Shown here one piece after another: positions 60,701 to 64,000 of a stretch of DNA of 64,000 nucleotides (position 1 is the stretch's first letter; every line of letters begins with the position of its first letter). Source of the DNA: Sphingobacteriales bacterium (lineage in GTDB: Bacteria; Bacteroidota; Bacteroidia; Chitinophagales; Chitinophagaceae); NCBI GenBank assembly GCA_004144185.1, contig SEFP01000001.1, positions 620,001 to 684,000 of the forward strand, in the 5' to 3' direction. Position numbers and translations under genes: made by a program. The notes under the pieces were generated by a model. That model made no database searches. It was not told the origin of the DNA and was given only the letters and a program-made list of their open reading frames with translations.

Positions 60701-63583
60701 ATGACTCTTTTCGAGAATCAGGCGCGCGAATTTGAAGCCCGCCACCTGGGACCCAACGAGGCCGACCAGGCCGCCATGCTCAAAACCATTGGCGTTGACA
60801 GTGTTGCTGAACTGATTGATCGTACCGTGCCCGCGGCTATCCGGATGGACGGCGCGCTCAACCTGCCGGCATCCGTCAGCGAAAGCGATTACCTGCGCGA
60901 ACTCAAGAATACCTCGATGCGCAATCAGGTGTTCCGGAATTTCATCGGTCAGGGCTACTACGATACCCTGACGCCCTCAGTGATTCTGCGCAACGTATTC
61001 GAAAACCCAGGTTGGTATACGCAATACACGCCCTATCAGGCCGAGATTTCCCAGGGCCGTCTCGAAAGTCTGCTGAATTACCAGACCATGGTCAGCGACC
61101 TCACCGGGTTGCCGATTGCCAATGCATCCCTGCTCGATGAAAGCACCGCAGCCGCCGAAGCAATGAGTTTGTTCTTCGCTGCCAAAAACAAAAGCACCGA
61201 AAAGCCGGAGCGGGCGAAGTTTTTTGTGGATGAACATACTTTCCCGCAAACCAAAGCTGTTATCCTGACCCGCGCCGAGCCGCTGAAAATCGAGGTCGTT
61301 ATCGGTGACTACAAAACGGCTCAACTGGACGAGTCGTACTTCGGTGCGCTGGTCCAATACCCCAACGATAAAGGCAGCATCGAAGACTACGCCACCTTTG
61401 TAGAACGCGTACATGGTGCCGGTGCGCTGGTTGCTTTTGCAACCGATCTGCTGGCCCTTACCCTGCTGAAAACACCCGGTGAACTGGGTGCTGATGTAGC
61501 CCTTGGCTCTTCGCAGCGTTTTGGGGTACCACTGGGATACGGTGGCCCGCACGCAGCCTTTTTCGCGACTAAAGACGAATTCAAACGTGCCATTCCGGGC
61601 CGCATCATCGGCGTATCCGTCGATGCATCCGGAAACCGTGCCCTTCGGATGGCGCTGCAAACCCGCGAGCAGCACATCAAGCGTGAAAAAGCCACCTCCA
61701 ATATCTGTACCGCACAGGCGCTCCTGGCCAACATGGCCGCCCTGTATGCGGTGTATCATGGTCCGGAAGGCCTGAAAAACATTGCGCACCGCGTATCCGT
61801 ACTGTCTCATGCCCTGGCAGAAGTGCTGCGTGAAGGCGGTGTTGAAGTCCTGAATAACACCCATTTCGATACCCTCTGGGTACGGCCGAATGATGTGGCT
61901 GCTCTGCGCCAGCACGCCGAAGCGGCCCAGATCAACCTGCGGTATTTCGAAGACGGTACCGTCGGTATTGCACTCGACGAAACCACTACGCTAAGCGATG
62001 TTTCAGACCTGGCGGCCTTGTTTGGAAAAACAGAAGAGCCGGCCGTTCTCAACGCCCGCAACGAACTGGATGGCATTCCGGAACACCTGGCGCGTACCAG
62101 CGAATTCCTGAAGCAGGAAGTGTTCAACAAGCACCGCTCCGAAACCCAGATGATGCGCTACCTGCGTATGCTCGAAGGCAAAGACCTGAGCCTCAACTGG
62201 AGCATGATTCCACTGGGATCCTGCACCATGAAGCTCAACGCCGCGACCGAGATGATTCCGCTGTCGTGGAGCCACTGGAGCAAGATGCACCCGTACGTAC
62301 CGACCGAACAAGCGGCCGGCTACGGACAGATTGTAACCGAACTGGAGCGCTACCTGAGCGTGATCACCGGCTTTGATGCCTGCTCTTTGCAGCCCAACAG
62401 CGGTGCGCAGGGTGAATACGCTGGTTTGCTCACCATCCGCGACTACCACGAAGCCAATGGCCAGGGCCACCGCGATGTGATGCTGATTCCAATCTCGGCG
62501 CACGGTACCAACCCGGCATCGGCTGTCATGGCTGGTTATAAAGTTGTGGTCGTAAAAGCACTGGAGAACGGCTATATCGATACCGAAGATCTCAAAGCGA
62601 AAGCCGCACACTATTCTGATCGTCTGGCGGGTATCATGATCACCTATCCAAGCACCTATGGGGTGTACGAGGAAACGGTGAAGGACATCAACGCCATTAT
62701 CCACGAACATGGCGGACAGGTGTATATGGACGGTGCCAACATGAACGCCCAGGTAGGACTGACCGCACCGGGACTGATCGGTGCCGATGTCTGTCACCTG
62801 AACCTGCACAAGACCTTCGCCATTCCACACGGTGGCGGTGGACCGGGCATGGGGCCCATCTGCGTGAAAGCGCATCTGGAACCGTTCCTGCCGGCACACA
62901 AACCTTCCGGAACATCTGCTTCCGGACGCAGCGGTGGCATGGTGAGCGGAGCGCCCTATGGTTCTGCATCGATCCTGCTGATTTCGTACGCATATATCCG
63001 GATGCTGGGCGCAGATGGGCTGCGGAAAGCAACCGAAATCGCCATTCTCAATGCCAACTATATGCGGGCGCGGCTTGAAGGCGCGTACGACATTCTGTAT
63101 ACGGGTAGCAACGGCACCTGTGCACACGAATTCATCGCGGATCTGCGGCCATTTAAGAAAACCGCCGGCATCGAAGCTGAAGACGTAGCCAAGCGTTTGA
63201 TGGATTATGGGTTCCACGCGCCTACCCTGTCATTCCCGGTACCGGGTACCATTATGATGGAGCCGACCGAAAGCGAAGACAAAAGCGAGCTGGACCGGTT
63301 CTGTGAAGCCATGCTATCGATTCGCGAAGAAATCCGCGCGATTGAAAACGGCACGATCGACAAGACCGACAACCCGCTGAAAAATGCGCCGCACACCCAG
63401 TGGGAAATCTGCGCGAATGACTGGAACCACCCGTATACCCGTGAGGAAGCAGCCTTCCCGCTGGCCTATGTAGCGTCGCACAAGTTCTGGCCTACCGTAA
63501 AGCGTGTCAACAACACCGCTGGAGACCGGAACCTGATCTGCACCTGCGAACCAACCGAAGCGTACATGAGCGCAGAGGTTTAA
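60701..63583 (+). CDS. gcvP: Glycine dehydrogenase (decarboxylating), P protein
   Basis: The product is 960 residues, the full single-chain form with fused alpha and beta halves. It decarboxylates glycine and loads the aminomethyl group on GcvH. RHLGPNEADQAAML starts the N-half, SQGRLESLLNYQTMVSDLTGLPIANASLLDE is conserved, and the PLP lysine is Lys704 in LNLHKTFAIPHGGGGPGMGPI. The gene stands alone, away from gcvH (15772). It is followed by a terminator. Confidence 0.98.
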   Translation: MTLFENQAREFEARHLGPNEADQAAMLKTIGVDSVAELIDRTVPAAIRMDGALNLPASVSESDYLRELKNTSMRNQVFRNFIGQGYYDTLTPSVILRNVFENPGWYTQYTPYQAEISQGRLESLLNYQTMVSDLTGLPIANASLLDESTAAAEAMSLFFAAKNKSTEKPERAKFFVDEHTFPQTKAVILTRAEPLKIEVVIGDYKTAQLDESYFGALVQYPNDKGSIEDYATFVERVHGAGALVAFATDLLALTLLKTPGELGADVALGSSQRFGVPLGYGGPHAAFFATKDEFKRAIPGRIIGVSVDASGNRALRMALQTREQHIKREKATSNICTAQALLANMAALYAVYHGPEGLKNIAHRVSVLSHALAEVLREGGVEVLNNTHFDTLWVRPNDVAALRQHAEAAQINLRYFEDGTVGIALDETTTLSDVSDLAALFGKTEEPAVLNARNELDGIPEHLARTSEFLKQEVFNKHRSETQMMRYLRMLEGKDLSLNWSMIPLGSCTMKLNAATEMIPLSWSHWSKMHPYVPTEQAAGYGQIVTELERYLSVITGFDACSLQPNSGAQGEYAGLLTIRDYHEANGQGHRDVMLIPISAHGTNPASAVMAGYKVVVVKALENGYIDTEDLKAKAAHYSDRLAGIMITYPSTYGVYEETVKDINAIIHEHGGQVYMDGANMNAQVGLTAPGLIGADVCHLNLHKTFAIPHGGGGPGMGPICVKAHLEPFLPAHKPSGTSASGRSGGMVSGAPYGSASILLISYAYIRMLGADGLRKATEIAILNANYMRARLEGAYDILYTGSNGTCAHEFIADLRPFKKTAGIEAEDVAKRLMDYGFHAPTLSFPVPGTIMMEPTESEDKSELDRFCEAMLSIREEIRAIENGTIDKTDNPLKNAPHTQWEICANDWNHPYTREEAAFPLAYVASHKFWPTVKRVNNTAGDRNLICTCEPTEAYMSAEV

Positions 63584-63647
63584 GGAACGCGCGTTCCGGA
63601 AGCCATTCGGTTCCGGAATGGCCGCTGCCCCAAAAAGTGACCTATCT

Positions 63648-63673
63648 AAGCCGCAGGTATCCGCCTGCGGCTT
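63648..63673 (+). terminator. gcvP terminator
   Basis: A perfect 10-bp stem (63648-63657 with 63664-63673) with a 6-base loop is followed by TTT. Confidence 0.85.
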
Positions 63674-63754
63674 TTTACAAATTTGTACCGGCTCCGGAAC
63701 AGCGGCCGTTCCGGATGACCGTCTTACTTTGCCGCATTAACACAAATTCTTTTT

Positions 63755-64000
63755 TTGAAAAGTACATTCTCTGATCTGGGACTGATCCAGCCACTGATGC
63801 TGGCCCTTGATAAAGCTGGCTACGTCCATCCAACTCCAATTCAGCAACAAGCTATTCCGCTGGTCCTCCAGGGCCGCGATGTTCTTGGCTGTGCCCAAAC
63901 CGGCACCGGTAAAACGGCTGCCTTCGCCCTGCCTATTTTGCAATTGCTGGATGCACAAGGCCCGTCCCGCCAAAAGCCCGGTATACGGGTGCTGGTTCTG
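63755..64000 (+). CDS. DEAD-box RNA helicase, N-terminal part (cut by window end)
   Basis: The first 82 residues are present. F-upstream of the Q motif ([11 protein letters not shown]) and Walker motif [16 protein letters not shown] are typical of RhlE/DeaD-type RNA helicases that remodel RNA in ribosome assembly or cold adaptation. A TTG at 63755 is the likely start, since no ATG precedes the Q motif. A near -7 box (TTACTTTG) lies at 63724-63731. The rest is outside the window. Confidence 0.92.
   Translation, partial: MKSTFSDLGLIQPLMLALDKAGYVHPTPIQQQAIPLVLQGRDVLGCAQTGTGKTAAFALPILQLLDAQGPSRQKPGIRVLVL

Larger units (their letters stand above)
165..63618. repeat. Dispersed palindromic octamer TTCCGGAA, about 100 copies
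   Basis: The self-complementary octamer TTCCGGAA occurs about 100 times by hand count, scattered over the whole window in both coding and intergenic DNA. Exact examples start at 165, 1107, 2341, 6201, 7081, 12330, 24632, 43376, 52429, 56101, 63594 and 63611. At this base composition about one copy is expected. Within one gene (7013-7672) four copies are read in three frames, as Ser-Gly, Phe-Arg-Asn and Leu-Pro-Glu, so selection for a peptide cannot explain it. Near-matches with the core TCCGGA are also frequent. Copies are sparser in complex I genes and absent from nuoF. Function unknown; see findings. Confidence 0.95.

Noticed and set aside
1-64000. rRNA, tRNA or insertion sequence genes
   Set aside because: I found no tRNA-like cloverleaf, rRNA stretch or transposase motif in the intergenic regions or ORFs.

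Overview
The window comes from a Bacteroidota chromosome of moderate GC content, probably a Chitinophagales- or Cytophagales-like lineage (the order is my inference). The evidence is a type IX secretion (T9SS) adhesin with SprB repeats and a gliding-motility-type C-terminal domain, a PorE-like TPR/propeller/OmpA protein, many lipoproteins starting Cys-Lys/Gln-Asp/Glu, a bacillithiol-system YtxJ protein, a ComEC without an obvious metallo-beta-lactamase domain, and many start regions preceded by the Bacteroidota -7 promoter box (TAnnTTTG). No rRNA, tRNA, CRISPR array, insertion sequence or prophage was seen. Most of the window is ordinary chromosomal backbone.

Layout. 0-6.3 kb: lipoprotein, membrane protein, ClC transporter, ytxJ, atpG, rlmN. 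6.3-12.3 kb: DUF6580-type membrane protein, an HExxH/2TM fusion, a TPR hybrid histidine kinase with a membrane-anchored response regulator, and an aspartate aminotransferase. 12.3-17 kb: lipocalin and a leftward cluster of an NlpE/META lipoprotein, gcvH, a VanZ-family gene and the heptose genes hddA and hddC. 17-26.5 kb: 3-oxoacid CoA-transferase subunits, the 1395-residue adhesin, a polysaccharide flippase and the PorE-like protein. 26.6-36 kb: nadC, lipid kinase, orphan peptide-binding lipoprotein, NTF2-like protein, amidohydrolase, a pseudouridine synthase with an expanded repeat tail, and comEC. 36-47.3 kb: complex I genes nuoGHIJK and nuoLMN, split by a 2.4 kb block. 47.5-56.1 kb: outer-membrane protein, divergent cyanophycin genes cphB and cphA, four lipocalin-like lipoproteins in a row, and an M28 peptidase. 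56.4 kb to the end: nuoF alone on the opposite strand, an ICMT-like protein, endonuclease V, DinB-like protein, gcvP and the start of a DEAD-box helicase.

The strongest unexplained signal is genome structure rather than a gene. The palindromic octamer TTCCGGAA occurs about 100 times (hand count 103) where about one is expected by chance. It occurs on all gene types, in all three codon phases and between genes, and once exactly at the centre of a 40-bp perfect palindrome. It behaves like a HIP1-type or DNA-uptake-type genome signature. Secondary points are the split nuo locus with its own nuoL promoter, a 21-bp/heptapeptide tandem repeat at 42.4 kb, a transmembrane receiver protein, unusually long perfect terminator hairpins, and promoter boxes that lie so close to start codons that some messages may be leaderless.
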